Below are positions 52,921 through 62,284 of a stretch of DNA of 64,000 nt, one piece after another. The notes under the pieces were generated by a model that saw only the letters and a program-made list of their open reading frames with translations, made no database searches and was not told the origin of the DNA. The first letter of the stretch is position 1; the number at the start of each line of letters is the position of its first letter. The position numbers were made by a program, and so were the translations under genes. Origin of the DNA: Dendrolimus kikuchii (lineage: Eukaryota; Arthropoda; Insecta; Lepidoptera; Lasiocampidae); assembly GCA_019925095.2 (NCBI GenBank), contig CM034412.1:5329501-5393500 (forward strand). The letters are read 5' to 3'.

Positions 52921-53114
52921 ATATTCATCAAAAACCAGCAATATTTTGGATAAGTATTATTTTTTAAAAGAAGTATTTTGTTTTTATTTAGCCAACACCT
53001 CCAATTTGGTTGAGATTTCTGTTTACATTGGATAGATATGTAAATCATGCAGTCATATTTAAAAATAAAAAGAGGAAGAGTCAAAGATATTGAATATATC
53101 ATTAATCTAAGGCT

Positions 53115-53275
53115 TCTAAGGGAAGAATTTGGCGAGAATGTGAAGGGTGATGTTTTGCTGATCTTTTTAGAAAGAGGACTTCTTTCTAAAAATACATAAC
53201 GTTGAGAAAAACAAACGATAGTTGTAGGATATCAGTTTTTAGTAGAAATTGTCTAGTGTATATGAGTTAGTATAG
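53115..53275 (+). mobile_element. B-related element, 5' half, diverged
   Basis: TTTGGCGAGAATGTGAAGGG, then GATGTTTTGCTGAT, GATAGTTGTAGGATATCAGT and TTTTTAGTAGAAATTGTCTA parallel the B consensus. A TTTTTAGAAAG/CTTTCTAAAAA inverted repeat lies at 53165-53193. Confidence 0.5.
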
Positions 53276-53289
53276 TCGACGATCGCATA

Positions 53290-53718
53290 CTAACAGGCGG
53301 TTTAGAATCGCTTAGCCTTCGGAAAGACTTTGCGTCCCTCTGCGTATTCTACCTCCTGTAAAATGGAGAGTGTTCCGAGGAGCTGTTTGATCTGGTGCCA
53401 ACGCCTCATTTTTACAACCGTGCCGCTCGCCATCGACGGGATGTTCACCCACATTTCCTGGAGCTCCCACGCGCAACTACGCAACGGTTCTTTAGAACGT
53501 TTATTCGGGTACAACAATGATCTGGAGGGAACTTCCCGCCGAGGTTTTGGCTCTGCGCTACGACATGGGGTCGTTTAAGAAGGGCGTTATAAAATTTCTT
53601 AGAGGCCGGCAACGTGTTGGCAACGCCCCTGGTATTGCAATAGTCCGTAGGCGACGGTAACCAGCTTCCATCAAGTGGGCCATCCGCCTGTTTGCCTGCT
53701 TCACACAATAAAAAATAT
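53290..53718 (+). mobile_element. J2: J-related LINE 3' end
   Basis: The C-terminal coding is recognisable across frames: LRKDFASLCVFYLL, ECSEELFDLVPTPHFYNR, HPHFLEL, and RYDMG-plus-KKGVIKFLRGRQRVG (with changes). Then tail GTAACCAGCTTCCATCAAG and GCCTGCTTCACACAATAAAA. Several frameshifts. Confidence 0.75.
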
Positions 53719-53933
53719 AAAAAACTTACCACACATTTCCATTGAATGAATAAATTAATACGTTCATAAAAATTAGATACAATAAATGTTGTACAAAGGG
53801 TGGATCTGTTCCGGGTAATCCCATAGACTAAGGAAAATATTAATTAAAATATGACAGTGAACAATCTTTATCGTCAACCGAAAATCTACAATGATTTGTA
53901 TAAGTCAATATATCTTACAATTATTTGTATAAG
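53719..53933. other. Spacer
   Basis: AT-rich. ATTTGTATAAGTCAATATAT is repeated at 53893 and 53922. Confidence 0.4.
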
Positions 53934-54178
53934 TCAATATATCTGACACGGCTGTATGACCTTAGTACCTTTGTCTACCATCGTGGCGAATAAAACAGCC
54001 ACATATGAGGCAAGTAAAATATTTAAAAAAAGAATTCCAACATTTTTTACATTCTCTCTTAAAGCTGTCACCACACCATACCAAGAGATGGATGTGTTCC
54101 CAAATGCGCGAAACACGGTAACTCCATCACACTTGAAGTTGAAATTTGAGTTAGAACTTCGACTTTGTACTCATTTGA
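53934..54178 (-). other. Open segment with a membrane-helix-like stretch, possible exon
   Basis: The minus strand is open from a stop near 54178 to 53934. The middle (NVGILFLNILLASYVAVLFA, near 54045-53985) is hydrophobic enough for one membrane helix, preceded by polar VVTALRENVK. An AAAG/GTACTA donor-like site lies near 53975 and a TTCAAG acceptor-like site near 54138. I do not recognise the protein. It is the only repeat-free segment that looks like it might be host coding, but chance is as likely. Confidence 0.2.
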
Positions 54179-54729
54179 CACACACAAGAGAAAATTATTC
54201 ACGGATACTGATGGATTTTTGTAATAATTCACTTTATTTTTTTCTTTGCTATATTTTTCCGCGGCTTGTGGAATTTAGGATTATGCACAGTGAGAATTTT
54301 TGTGTTTGTATAAAACGAATCATATATGACGGTTTGTACGGAAATTCCAGAAACAAAGAAGTGTAGTTTGAATACTCACCAGTAATCACAGTTGGCGCCA
54401 CCAGTTCATTCTTATTTTTACAAAAAATATTAATCAAAATTTCAATCAACGTCTTATTACTTAAAACTAATTTTTAATCTTACTTCAGTCGTTAATCAAA
54501 AGTCGTAATTAGCTATTTTCCCCTTTCGAAAATATCACTAATTTTACGAAATCTCATCATTTCTCAGAACCAATACACATTGTGAAATAATTTGGTATTA
54601 CTTTTCAAATGAAAGCTAAGGAATCTCTTGTTTTGAATTAAAATTTATCTCATCATCAGGATATCACCACCTCTATCGAGACTTCTCGATGCGTCTAATT
54701 GAGGTCTGGCGTGACTAAAAGGTTAGTTT
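54179..54729. other. Unmatched spacer
   Basis: A strong donor-like ATTACTG/GTGAGTATT on the minus strand at about 54378 could end a small exon, but its reading phase does not join cleanly to the segment at 53934-54178. Confidence 0.25.
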
Positions 54730-54842
54730 GCACCTAGGGCAACGCATCAACATTGTCATCCAACGTGGAAATGCGGCCAGCATTTTGGGCACGCTCCCCA
54801 CCGACAGCAATCTGGAGTCTATTTTTTACTTATAGATTGTTA
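54730..54842 (+). mobile_element. K2: LINE ORF C-terminus
   Basis: Reads RINIVIQRGNAASILGTLPT, then a short tail and stop TAG at about 54834. Same ending as K1. Confidence 0.65.
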
Positions 54843-54972
54843 TTTTGTAAGTATAGTTATATTTATAATATAGTTTAATTTTAGTTTATATTAATTTATT
54901 TAGAACTTAGTTTATTTTTAATTGATATGTATGTTTTGTATAATTAAATTAATTAATACATTAAAAAACAGA

Positions 54973-55147
54973 GAAGCTGTACTAGCAGAAGGTGATATCA
55001 GGAGCCTTAAGAACAGACGAGCGTGCATGACAAGAGTTATGAATGTCAAAGAAGCAAGTGAGGTGTGTAAGAATAAGCCTAAATGGCGCTCTGTTGTTCG
55101 TGCCTACTCCGCAAGGGAACTGGCGTGAAGTTATATATGTATGTATG
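54973..55147 (+). mobile_element. C6: RTE-like LINE tail with 11-bp TSD
   Basis: TAAAAAACAGA exact at 54962-54972 and 55148-55158. It begins with a few bases (GAAGCT) not found in the family, then GTACTAGCAGAAGGTGAT. It encodes the intact end, with PAREL changed to SAREL. Confidence 0.9.
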
Positions 55148-55218
55148 TAAAAAACAGATAAATAAAAATCTAAATAAGGCTGTCGTAAACAGTCTTTAAA
55201 GAAAAAAATATTTTACCA

Positions 55219-55402
55219 ATTTTTTTTATTGCGAAGCTGGCAAGTATGCTGACGACCCATCTGATGGAAAGTGGTTACGTGGGTAGTATAAGATGGCATA
55301 AAAGAATAAAATAGAGTGATAAGGAAATACAATAGGCGGATGGGATAGGATTATAGGAAAAGAAGACATCGGAACTCTCACTCATCGTACGAAACACATA
55401 TA
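55219..55402 (-). mobile_element. F family element
   Basis: Reversed F: tail TTGCCAGCTTCGCAATAAAA at the left (minus strand), ACCACTTTCCATCAGATGGG, pyrimidine-rich body, and head TTTCGTACGATGAGTGAGAG at the right. One of the clearer full-length F copies, about 180 bp. Confidence 0.65.
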
Positions 55403-55714
55403 GCTCAAGACTAACGGTTTCACGCCGATATTCTGTGATTGTGTGGTATTCGCGCCGCTCGCGCCGGCCCGATTAATGACATAAACCTTTAAATTATCTA
55501 GAATAATCTGTTCAAATAAAGAATCTTAAAAAACCCTTTTCAATGACACCGATTAAACTTACTTACATTTTACTTGCTGTTAACGCCGACCTATTTGGTC
55601 ACCGCCTCTTTGTTTTCTTTTCTCTTTCGCCGCATCTGTCACTATGTAATGTGACATAGTCTACGTTCGACCACTGATCGCGCCGCTGCTTCCGCGATAA
55701 TCTCGCCATGTTTT
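55403..55714. other. Unmatched spacer
   Basis: Includes TTCGCGCCGCTCGCGCCGGC at about 55450 and GCCGCATCTGTCACTATGTA followed by an inverted partner (ACTATGTAATGTGACATAGT, 55642-55661). Confidence 0.35.
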
Positions 55715-55890
55715 GTGTATCGTGCCTATTCTATACCCGCTCATAGTAAACCGCGTGCTGGAAGGTACCCGCTGGTCCACTCCTCGAAGGAACCGCAAGA
55801 CGTGAAAAAAGGATCACGAGGAAGACGTGCCTGCCGCTGCGAAGCCCGCATCGTTGGTAGAGTGTCTAGTGCAGCGATCTATCCTGTAAG
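55715..55890 (+). other. GC-rich open segment ending at a donor-like site, unexplained
   Basis: The frame from 55715 is rich in Arg, Lys and Ser (EPQDVKKGSRGRRACR) and stays open across a GC-rich stretch. CCTGTAAGT at 55886 fits a 5' splice site. No domain recognised. It could be the leader of an LTR retroelement, a short exon, or chance. Confidence 0.2.
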
Positions 55891-56339
55891 TCCTTTTCTT
55901 CACTCTTATCCATGCTCCCGCCCGCGGCAACACTTGCGAATATTATTTTATTATGACGCTTTCAGAACTAATATTCAAATTGGAATAATATTACTATATT
56001 ATTAATTTTTATCAAATACAAGCTATGGAATCTTTAGTTTTGGATTTTAAAAAATAATACTTTTATAATTACGTATCTAAATAACAAAAACCCTATAAAA
56101 TCCTATCTAATTTTAATTAAATAATCTCTTAAAGTGAATAATCTTAAAAACCCCTTTACAGTGAAACGGATACAAACAATTTGTAAAATGTTGTATTTAG
56201 CAACCTGTATCTTCGGTCGGTATCAAATTCAACCTAATACTAATTAAATGTGGTCGTCTAATTAACGCCCTTCCTTATTACTTAAATTTTACTCACGAAT
56301 GTATTTTCTTAAGACGCTTTCAGAACGAATACTATGATT
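55891..56339. other. AT-rich spacer
   Basis: No feature. GACGCTTTCAGAACTAATATT at 55957 is nearly repeated at 56314, about 357 bp downstream, as are TTTTATAAAAT-like pieces, so a diverged duplication is possible. Confidence 0.35.
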
Positions 56340-56397
56340 GGAATTATATGGATACGACTTTAGGATAAACGCAGAAAGTAGGTAAAACGCAAGTGAA

Positions 56398-56955
56398 ATG
56401 AGAACTTTGAGAAGTATATGTGAGGCAAGGTTGAATGATATGATAAGGAACAGTGAGATAAGGGAACGTTGTGGATTGAAAGGTGATATAATAACAAGGT
56501 TTAAAAAAGGGATATTACCTACTACTGAAAGTAGGCTAAACGCAAGTAAAACGAGAACTTTGATAAGTATATGTGAATTAAGATTGAATGATATGATAAG
56601 GAACAGTGAGATTCGGGAACGTTGTGAATTGAAAGAATATATAATAACAAGAGTTGAAAAGGGGTTATTACCTACTACTGAAAGTAGGCTAAACGCAGGT
56701 AAAACGAGAACTTTGGGAAGTATATGTGAATTAAGGTTGAATAATATGATAAGGAACAGTGAGATTCGGGAACGTTGTGGATTAAAAGAATATATAATAA
56801 CAAGAGTTGAAAAGGGGTTATTACCTACTACTGAAAGTAGGCTAAACGCAGGTAAAACGACAACTTTGGGAAGTATATGTGAATTAAGGTTGATTGATAT
56901 GATAAGGGACAGTGAGATTCGGGAACGTTCTGAATTTAAAGAATATATAAAATAA
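56398..56955 (+). CDS. Open frame of 51-residue repeats from a LINE protein
   Basis: 185 codons formed by about 3.6 repeats of a 51-residue unit: SICELRLNDMIRNSEIRERC, GLKEYIITRVEKGLLP, TTESRLNAGKTRTL. The unit corresponds to ESRVNAVEMRALRKICGVTL through VKVRKGML in family C, the piece just before RWFGHV. Because the period is 153 bp, divisible by three, the frame survives duplication. No promoter or host context suggests it is a gene. Confidence 0.45.
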   Translation: MRTLRSICEARLNDMIRNSEIRERCGLKGDIITRFKKGILPTTESRLNASKTRTLISICELRLNDMIRNSEIRERCELKEYIITRVEKGLLPTTESRLNAGKTRTLGSICELRLNNMIRNSEIRERCGLKEYIITRVEKGLLPTTESRLNAGKTTTLGSICELRLIDMIRDSEIRERSEFKEYIK

Positions 56956-57125
56956 ACAGAGTTGAAAAAGGAACATTACCTATTACTGAAAGTAGGCTCA
57001 ACGCAGGTGAAATGAGAACTTTTATAAGTATATGTGAGGCAAGGTTGAATGATATGATAAGGAAGTGAGATAAGGGAACGTTGTAGATAAAAAGATGATA
57101 TAATAACAAGAGTTAAAAAAGGGGT
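56401..57125 (+). repeat. 153-bp tandem array, four full units and a partial
   Basis: Units start at 56401, 56554, 56707, 56860 and 57015 with AGAACTTT or ACAACTTT (spacing 153, 153, 153, 155). Units 2 and 3 are closest to each other. Unit 5 loses four bases in GGAACAGTGAGAT and runs into the unamplified element. Upstream of unit 1 there is only a short partial copy (56365-56400). Confidence 0.95.
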
Positions 57126-57566
57126 ATTAAGGTGTTTTGGGCATGTAAACAGAATCGATGAAAATAGAATTACAAAACAAGTATATGTATGACAGCATTA
57201 TGAATAGTAGATTTGGTGCCATTAGACCGCGACTTACACGCCATGATGATCAAATAGCAGTAGCGTTAAAGAAAAGTCAGATAAAAAGCATTTCCAATGT
57301 ACATGTATGAAGAGATTAATAAAATAGATGCAGCGAATGTTGCTTGTCAGGATCGTCGCAAGTGTAGATCCATCGTCTCTGCCTACCCACTCGGAAAACA
57401 ATCTTCATAATATCTATGTATGGATTTATATGACTGTTTAAATAAAAGTTTTTGTATTTTTTTTATCTAGTAATAACTCCGATGCGATTTGTGTTTCTAT
57501 CTAGTCGGTGACAATGATCAAATATTCAAGTGTTAGAATAACTTCCAAGTAAAAACCTCAGCCTTT

Positions 57567-57862
57567 TTATCCGTGCAGGAACGGAGAAAGAATATAATTT
57601 CCCGCGGCCTGTCGTAAGAGGCGACAAAACAACCCACAACCAGGTGGTAGAGTATTTGCCCGGCTGGATGGCTACCACCGCTGCTCTAAAGTATGTCGCC
57701 ATAACAACCTTGAGTTGTGTTCCGGCATTAGTGACCAGGTTCTAGTCTCTCTTTAGAGCGCATCAGCGCATTTGTAGCACCTTTGGTGTTGCAAATGTCC
57801 ATAGGCGATGGTAACCGCTTTCCATTAAGTGGGTCGTCTGCCTGTCTGCTGAACTCATACAA
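57567..57862 (+). mobile_element. A10: SINE-like element
   Basis: Full-length except for about 9 bases lost in the GCGGCCGGGCGGCC block. The tail ends ACAA followed by a T-run, unlike the poly-A of the others. Confidence 0.8.
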
Positions 57863-57962
57863 TTTTTTTTTAAAGCCAAATTCTCGGTCTTTGACGCGAA
57901 ACGTGTGAGTTCTTATGGCAGATCGAAAATACATATAATTTCACTATACATTACGAGACAAA

Positions 57963-58222
57963 CATCTGACTAAACAGATATACAATGCAAAAGTGGATGG
58001 ATGCAGAAGTCGTGGAAGGCCACGACACACCTTCCATGATCAAATTGATCGTGTACTAGCGGAGGGTGATGTCAGGAGCCTTAAGAACAGACGAGTGTGC
58101 ATGACAAGAGTTATGAATGTCAAAGAAGCAAGTGAGGTGTGTAAGAATGGGCCTAAATGGCGCTCTGTTGTTCGTGCCTACCCCGCAAGGGAACTGGCGT
58201 GAAGTTATGTATGTATGTATGT
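57963..58222 (+). mobile_element. C7: RTE-like LINE tail with 13-bp TSD
   Basis: ATTACGAGACAAA exact at 57950-57962 and 58223-58235. 260 bp: ORF end from TKQIYNAKVDG to ARELA, then (TATG)n. Confidence 0.95.
57970..58202 (+). CDS. C-family ORF C-terminal end (truncated copy)
   Basis: About 77 codons, open to the stop: TKQIYNAKVDGCRSRGRPRH, TFHDQIDRVLAEGDVRSL, KNRRVCMTRVMNVKEASEVC, then WRSVVRAYPARELA. It is the unshifted version of the sequence that is frame-broken in C1. No domain of known function; a basic, possibly nucleic-acid-binding tail of the RTE-like polyprotein (inference). Confidence 0.75.
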
Positions 58223-58235
58223 ATTACGAGACAAA

Positions 58236-58549
58236 ATAAGATTTATAACACGAACAGACAACTCTTTATGAAAAATAATCAATAATTTACAACTGTTACT
58301 ATTTTAATCAATATTGAACATTTTGAAAATAAAATGACCTATCTTACTTACATAAAAACTTAAATATAATATACAAATAACTTTAATAATGCAATAACTA
58401 ACTTACTCGTAAATAAAAGCAATTAAATTTTAACGTAAATAAATAAATAAAATTGATTTCAATTAAAATCTTCATATTTCTTTGAGATATTTTGATTAAA
58501 AAAAAATTCGTTATGTTTCGAACTTCACAAAATGTCGCGTAATTAAGCA
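58236..58549. other. AT-rich spacer
   Basis: No recognised feature. Confidence 0.4.
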
Positions 58550-58612
58550 CGTGTCCTGCTGACAGTGATCTGCTACATATTCTGTTTTGTCCATATTACT
58601 TATTTTTACTTG
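58550..58612 (+). repeat. K3: LINE tail fragment
   Basis: GTGTCCTGCTGACAGTGATC and CTGCTACATATTCTGTTTTG parallel the end of K1 (GGCAGTGATCTACTACATAA). Confidence 0.45.
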
Positions 58613-58647
58613 AAGTAATCATATTGATGAGCAAATCTTGTTTCGTG

Positions 58648-58975
58648 CGATGAGTGAAAGATCCGAATGCTCACTTTCTCCCCATCTTATTTCAATCTCA
58701 TATCCTATCCCGTCTATCCCATTCCTCATGCGTTCTATCTCTTCATCCTATCCCATGTTGGCTTTGCTGTTGGTGTTGCAAACGACTATAGGGTATAAGA
58801 GGGAAAAGAAATAAAAATAATGATAAATAAAAAGAGCTCAAATAAAAATAACTCTGCCCTTTAAAAAGGCGGAGGAAAGCGATATAAAAAAAAAAATGTT
58901 TAGGTAACCGGAACCACTTTCCATGAGCTGGGTCGTGTGTCTGTTAACCAGCTTCGCAATAAAACCCAGAAATTA
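58648..58975 (+). mobile_element. F family element with internal insertion
   Basis: Head TTTCGTGCGATGAGTGAAAG, pyrimidine-rich body (CATCCTATCCC repeats), GTGTTGCAAACGACTATAGG. Then about 110 bp of purine-rich, A-rich sequence absent from other copies, then the tail GGAACCACTTTCCATGAGC and ACCAGCTTCGCAATAAAA. Confidence 0.65.
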
Positions 58976-59315
58976 TTTAGGAGCACTTTTCATACTTCAA
59001 AATTGACTTAAATAAACATCTAAAATTATTTATTTATAGTATATTCTTCTATGATAAAATCTAATAATTCTGACGATATTAATCCAAGCTGTATCCGTAT
59101 TAGGCTGGTTCGTGGAGGGGGAGGTCCTCCCTACTAAAGGGGGAAGATATGATCCAACATTTAAATGTGAAGCAACACCCGCCCGAATTTGCGGGAGACA
59201 ACATCTTAAAGGATGTAGGTACTTGAGTAATCTTGTAAACAAAAATGTTAATAAATATTCATTTTTTATATTTTTTAGAAGTCTTTATTTAACTTGCTTT
59301 GAGCTTTATTTTTAC
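58976..59315. other. Unmatched spacer
   Basis: 59100-59230 is GC-richer (GTGGAGGGGGAGGTCCTCCC) with frames on both strands; not recognised. Confidence 0.35.
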
Positions 59316-59358
59316 ACTAGAGTTTACCCCGCGGCTGCGCCGCGGGTTAACCTCTAGT
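59316..59358. repeat. GC-rich inverted repeat (CTAGAG ... CTCTAG)
   Basis: CTAGAGTTTACCCCGCGGC faces GCCGCGGGTTAACCTCTAG around TGC with a one-base offset. Resembles the head of ACTAG-type Z repeats folded back on itself. Confidence 0.7.
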
Positions 59359-59767
59359 TACTGCTTCTTGTTTAAAGAGCAAGCGTTAATACAGGTTACA
59401 TTGTACAACATTTTTATGTTAGTGCCATTTGCACCCGAAAAATTCACTTAATTTTATATCGCAAACTATCCGATCTCCTGGCATGAGTATATATGTCCAT
59501 TTTCGGCATTAAAACTACATTTAAACAAAATTACAATAAAAACGATCCAGTATTCCCAGTGTTTTCCAAAAACTTAACAGAAAGACATATCGAGTTACTA
59601 TCGCATTTTTATAGACGATGAATTTTTATATCTATGAACTTGAGAAATGATTGGTCTCATCCTCACTTTCATCTTCTATTACAAACAGTCCTAGTTTTGT
59701 TTATCTCTATCCCCCGTCAATGAACACTACAAAAATGACAAAAAGGACAAAATCAGCAAAAAGGACA
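59359..59767. other. Leader into the octanucleotide array
   Basis: Unmatched until 59735, where imperfect AAAAAGGACAAAA units begin, apparently the source of the array. Confidence 0.5.
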
Positions 59768-61797
59768 AAAAGAGCAAAAGAGCAAAAGAGCAAAAGAGCA
59801 AAAGAGCAAAAGAGCAAAAGAGCAAAAGAGCAAAAGAGCAAAAGAGCAAAAGAGCAAAAGAGCAAAAGAGCAAAAGAGCAAAAGAGCAAAAGAGCAAAAG
59901 AGCAAAAGAGCAAAAGAGCAAAAGAGCAAAAGAGCAAAAGAGCAAAAGAGCAAAAGAGCAAAAGAGCAAAAGAGCAAAAGAGCAAAAGAGCAAAAGAGCA
60001 AAAGAGCAAAAGAGCAAAAGAGCAAAAGAGCAAAAGAGCAAAAGAGCAAAAGAGCAAAAGAGCAAAAGAGCAAAAGAGCAAAAGAGCAAAAGAGCAAAAG
60101 AGCAAAAGAGCAAAAGAGCAAAAGAGCAAAAGAGCAAAAGAGCAAAGGAGCAAAAGAGCAAAGGAGCAAAGGAGCAAAGGAGCAAAGGAGCAAAGGAGCA
60201 AAGGAGCAAAGGAGCAAAGGAGCAAAGGAGCAAAGGAGCAAAGGAGCAAAGGAGCAAAGGAGCAAAGGAGCAAAGGAGCAAAGGAGCAAAGGAGCAAAGG
60301 AGCAAAGGAGCAAAGGAGCAAAGGAGCAAAGGAGCAAAGGAGCAAAGGAGCAAAGGAGCAAAGGAGCAAAGGAGCAAAGGAGCAAAGGAGCAAAGAAGGA
60401 GCAAAGGAGCAAAGAAGGAGCAAAGGAGCAAAGGAGCAAAGGAGCAAAGGAGCAAAGGAGCAAAGGAGCAAAGGAGCAAAGGAGCAAAGGAGCAAAGGAG
60501 CAAAGGAGCAAAGGAGCAAAGGAGCAAAGGAGCAAAGGAGCAAAGGAGCAAAGGAGCAAAGGAGCAAAGGAGCAAAGGAGCAAAGGAGCAAAGGAGCAAA
60601 GGAGCAAAGGAGCAAAGGAGCAAAGGAGCAAAGGAGCAAAGGAGCAAAGGAGCAAAGGAGCAAAGGAGCAAAGGAGCAAAGGAGCAAAGGAGCAAAGGAG
60701 CAAAGGAGCAAAGGAGCAAAGGAGCAAAGGAGCAAAGGAGCAAAGGAGCAAAGGAGCAAAGGAGCAAAGGAGCAAAGGAGCAAAGGAGCAAAGGAGCAAA
60801 GGAGCAAAGGAGCAAAGGAGCAAAGGAGCAAAGGAGCAAAGGAGCAAAGGAGCAAAGGAGCAAAGGAGCAAAGGAGCAAAGGAGCAAAGGAGCAAAGGAG
60901 CAAAGGAGCAAAGGAGCAAAGGAGCAAAGGAGCAAAGGAGCAAAGGAGCAAAGGAGCAAAGGAGCAAAGGAGCAAAGGAGCAAAGGAGCAAAGGAGCAAA
61001 GGAGCAAAGGAGCAAAGGAGCAAAGGAGCAAAGGAGCAAAGGAGCAAAGGAGCAAAGGAGCAAAGGAGCAAAGGAGCAAAGGAGCAAAGGAGCAAAGGAG
61101 CAAAGGAGCAAAGGAGCAAAGGAGCAAAGGAGCAAAGGAGCAAAGGAGCAAAGGAGCAAAGGAGCAAAGGAGCAAAGGAGCAAAGGAGCAAAGGAGCAAA
61201 GGAGCAAAGGAGCAAAGGAGCAAAGGAGCAAAGGAGCAAAGGAGCAAAGGAGCAAAGGAGCAAAGGAGCAAAGGAGCAAAGGAGCAAAGGAGCAAAGGAG
61301 CAAAGGAGCAAAGGAGCAAAGGAGCAAAGGAGCAAAGGAGCAAAGGAGCAAAGGAGCAAAGGAGCAAAGGAGCAAAGGAGCAAAGGAGCAAAGGAGCAAA
61401 GGAGCAAAGGAGCAAAGGAGCAAAGGAGCAAAGGAGCAAAGGAGCAAAGGAGCAAAGGAGCAAAGGAGCAAAGGAGCAAAGGAGCAAAGGAGCAAAGGAG
61501 CAAAGGAGCAAAGGAGCAAAGGAGCAAAGGAGCAAAGGAGCAAAGGAGCAAAGGAGCAAAGGAGCAAAGGAGCAAAGGAGCAAAGGAGCAAAGGAGCAAA
61601 GGAGCAAAGGAGCAAAGGAGCAAAGGAGCAAAGGAGCAAAAGAGCAAAAGAGCAAAAGAGCAAGAGAGCAAGAGAGCAAGAGAGCAAGAGAGCAAGAGAG
61701 CAAGAGAGCAAGAGAGCAAGAGAGCAAGAGAGCAAAAGAGCAAAAGAGCAAAAGAGCAAAAGAGCAAAAGAGCAAAAGAGCAAAAGAGCAAAGGAGC
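59768..61797. repeat. 2,030-bp octanucleotide satellite, 253 units
   Basis: Perfect 8-bp periodicity. Order: 47 x AAAAGAGC (59768-60143), one AAAGGAGC and one AAAAGAGC, 29 x AAAGGAGC (60160-60391), an 11-8-11-bp trio with GAA insertions (60392-60421), 152 x AAAGGAGC (60422-61637), 3 x AAAAGAGC, 9 x AAGAGAGC (61662-61733), 7 x AAAAGAGC, and one AAAGGAGC to 61797. All six frames are free of stops because no 8-bp unit makes one in any phase, so the 687-735-residue frames on both strands are by-products, not genes. Confidence 0.97.
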
Positions 61798-61899
61798 AAA
61801 AAAACAAAATGGGCAAAAAAGGACAAAAGGTTCAAAAAGAGTAAAAAGGACAAAATAACCAAAATGATGAAAATGGCAAATCACAAAACCAACCAAAGC

Positions 61900-62200
61900 C
61901 TGTCCCACTTTTGGGATAACCTTTACATAAATCTATCCCAAAATCTATCCCATTATCGGGGATGAAAAATATCCCTTGTCCACCCTGGATATGAAAATTA
62001 CATATATACCAATTTTCAGCCAAATCGGTCCAGTAGTTTTTCCGTAAAAGCATAAAAAACAAACAGACAAATATATTTTTATCCCGGAAACTATCCCATT
62101 TTTCGGGATAAAAAGTATCCTATGTTCATTCTCAGCATCGAAAATATATATATACTGAGTTTCAGCCAAATCGGTCCAGTAGTTTTTCCGTGAAAACGGA

Positions 62201-62237
<37 letters not shown>

Positions 62238-62275
62238 GTTACTTTCGCATTTATAATATTAATAGGGATATGTAT
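61900..62275 (+). repeat. Z-type repeat, doubled, with (ACAG)n
   Basis: Two tandem versions (about 61920-62065 and 62075-62270) of: ATCCCA-TTTCGGGAT, AAAA-TATCC, TTTCAGCCAAATCGGTCCAG and TAGTTTTTCCGT-AAA. The second ends in a perfect (ACAG)n run (62202-62236) and TTTCGCATTTATAATATTAA, then TAGGGATA. Confidence 0.7.
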
Positions 62276-62284
62276 ATACCTATA

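Larger units (their letters stand above)
56370..57460 (+). mobile_element. D: RTE-like LINE 3' end with amplified segment
   Basis: After the tandem array the normal element resumes: VLRCFGHVNRIDENRITKQV, then DDQIAVALKKSQIKS, a NVSAYP-like end diverged to SSLPTH, and a tail. This order matches family C (GMLRWFGHVERM...TKQIYNAKV...DQIDRV). It contains the 153-bp repeats at its 5' side. Confidence 0.7.

Noticed and set aside
53956..54366. 136-residue plus-strand frame
   Set aside because: No recognised domain. The opposite strand holds the hydrophobic segment that is at least plausible; neither is proven.
59768..61797. CRISPR array
   Set aside because: Units are 8 bp with no spacers; eukaryotic context.
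59651..61908. Four very long open frames (687-735 residues) on both strands
   Set aside because: The 8-bp units contain no stop in any phase on either strand, so long frames are automatic. No domain, no codon bias other than the repeat, and all frames overlap.
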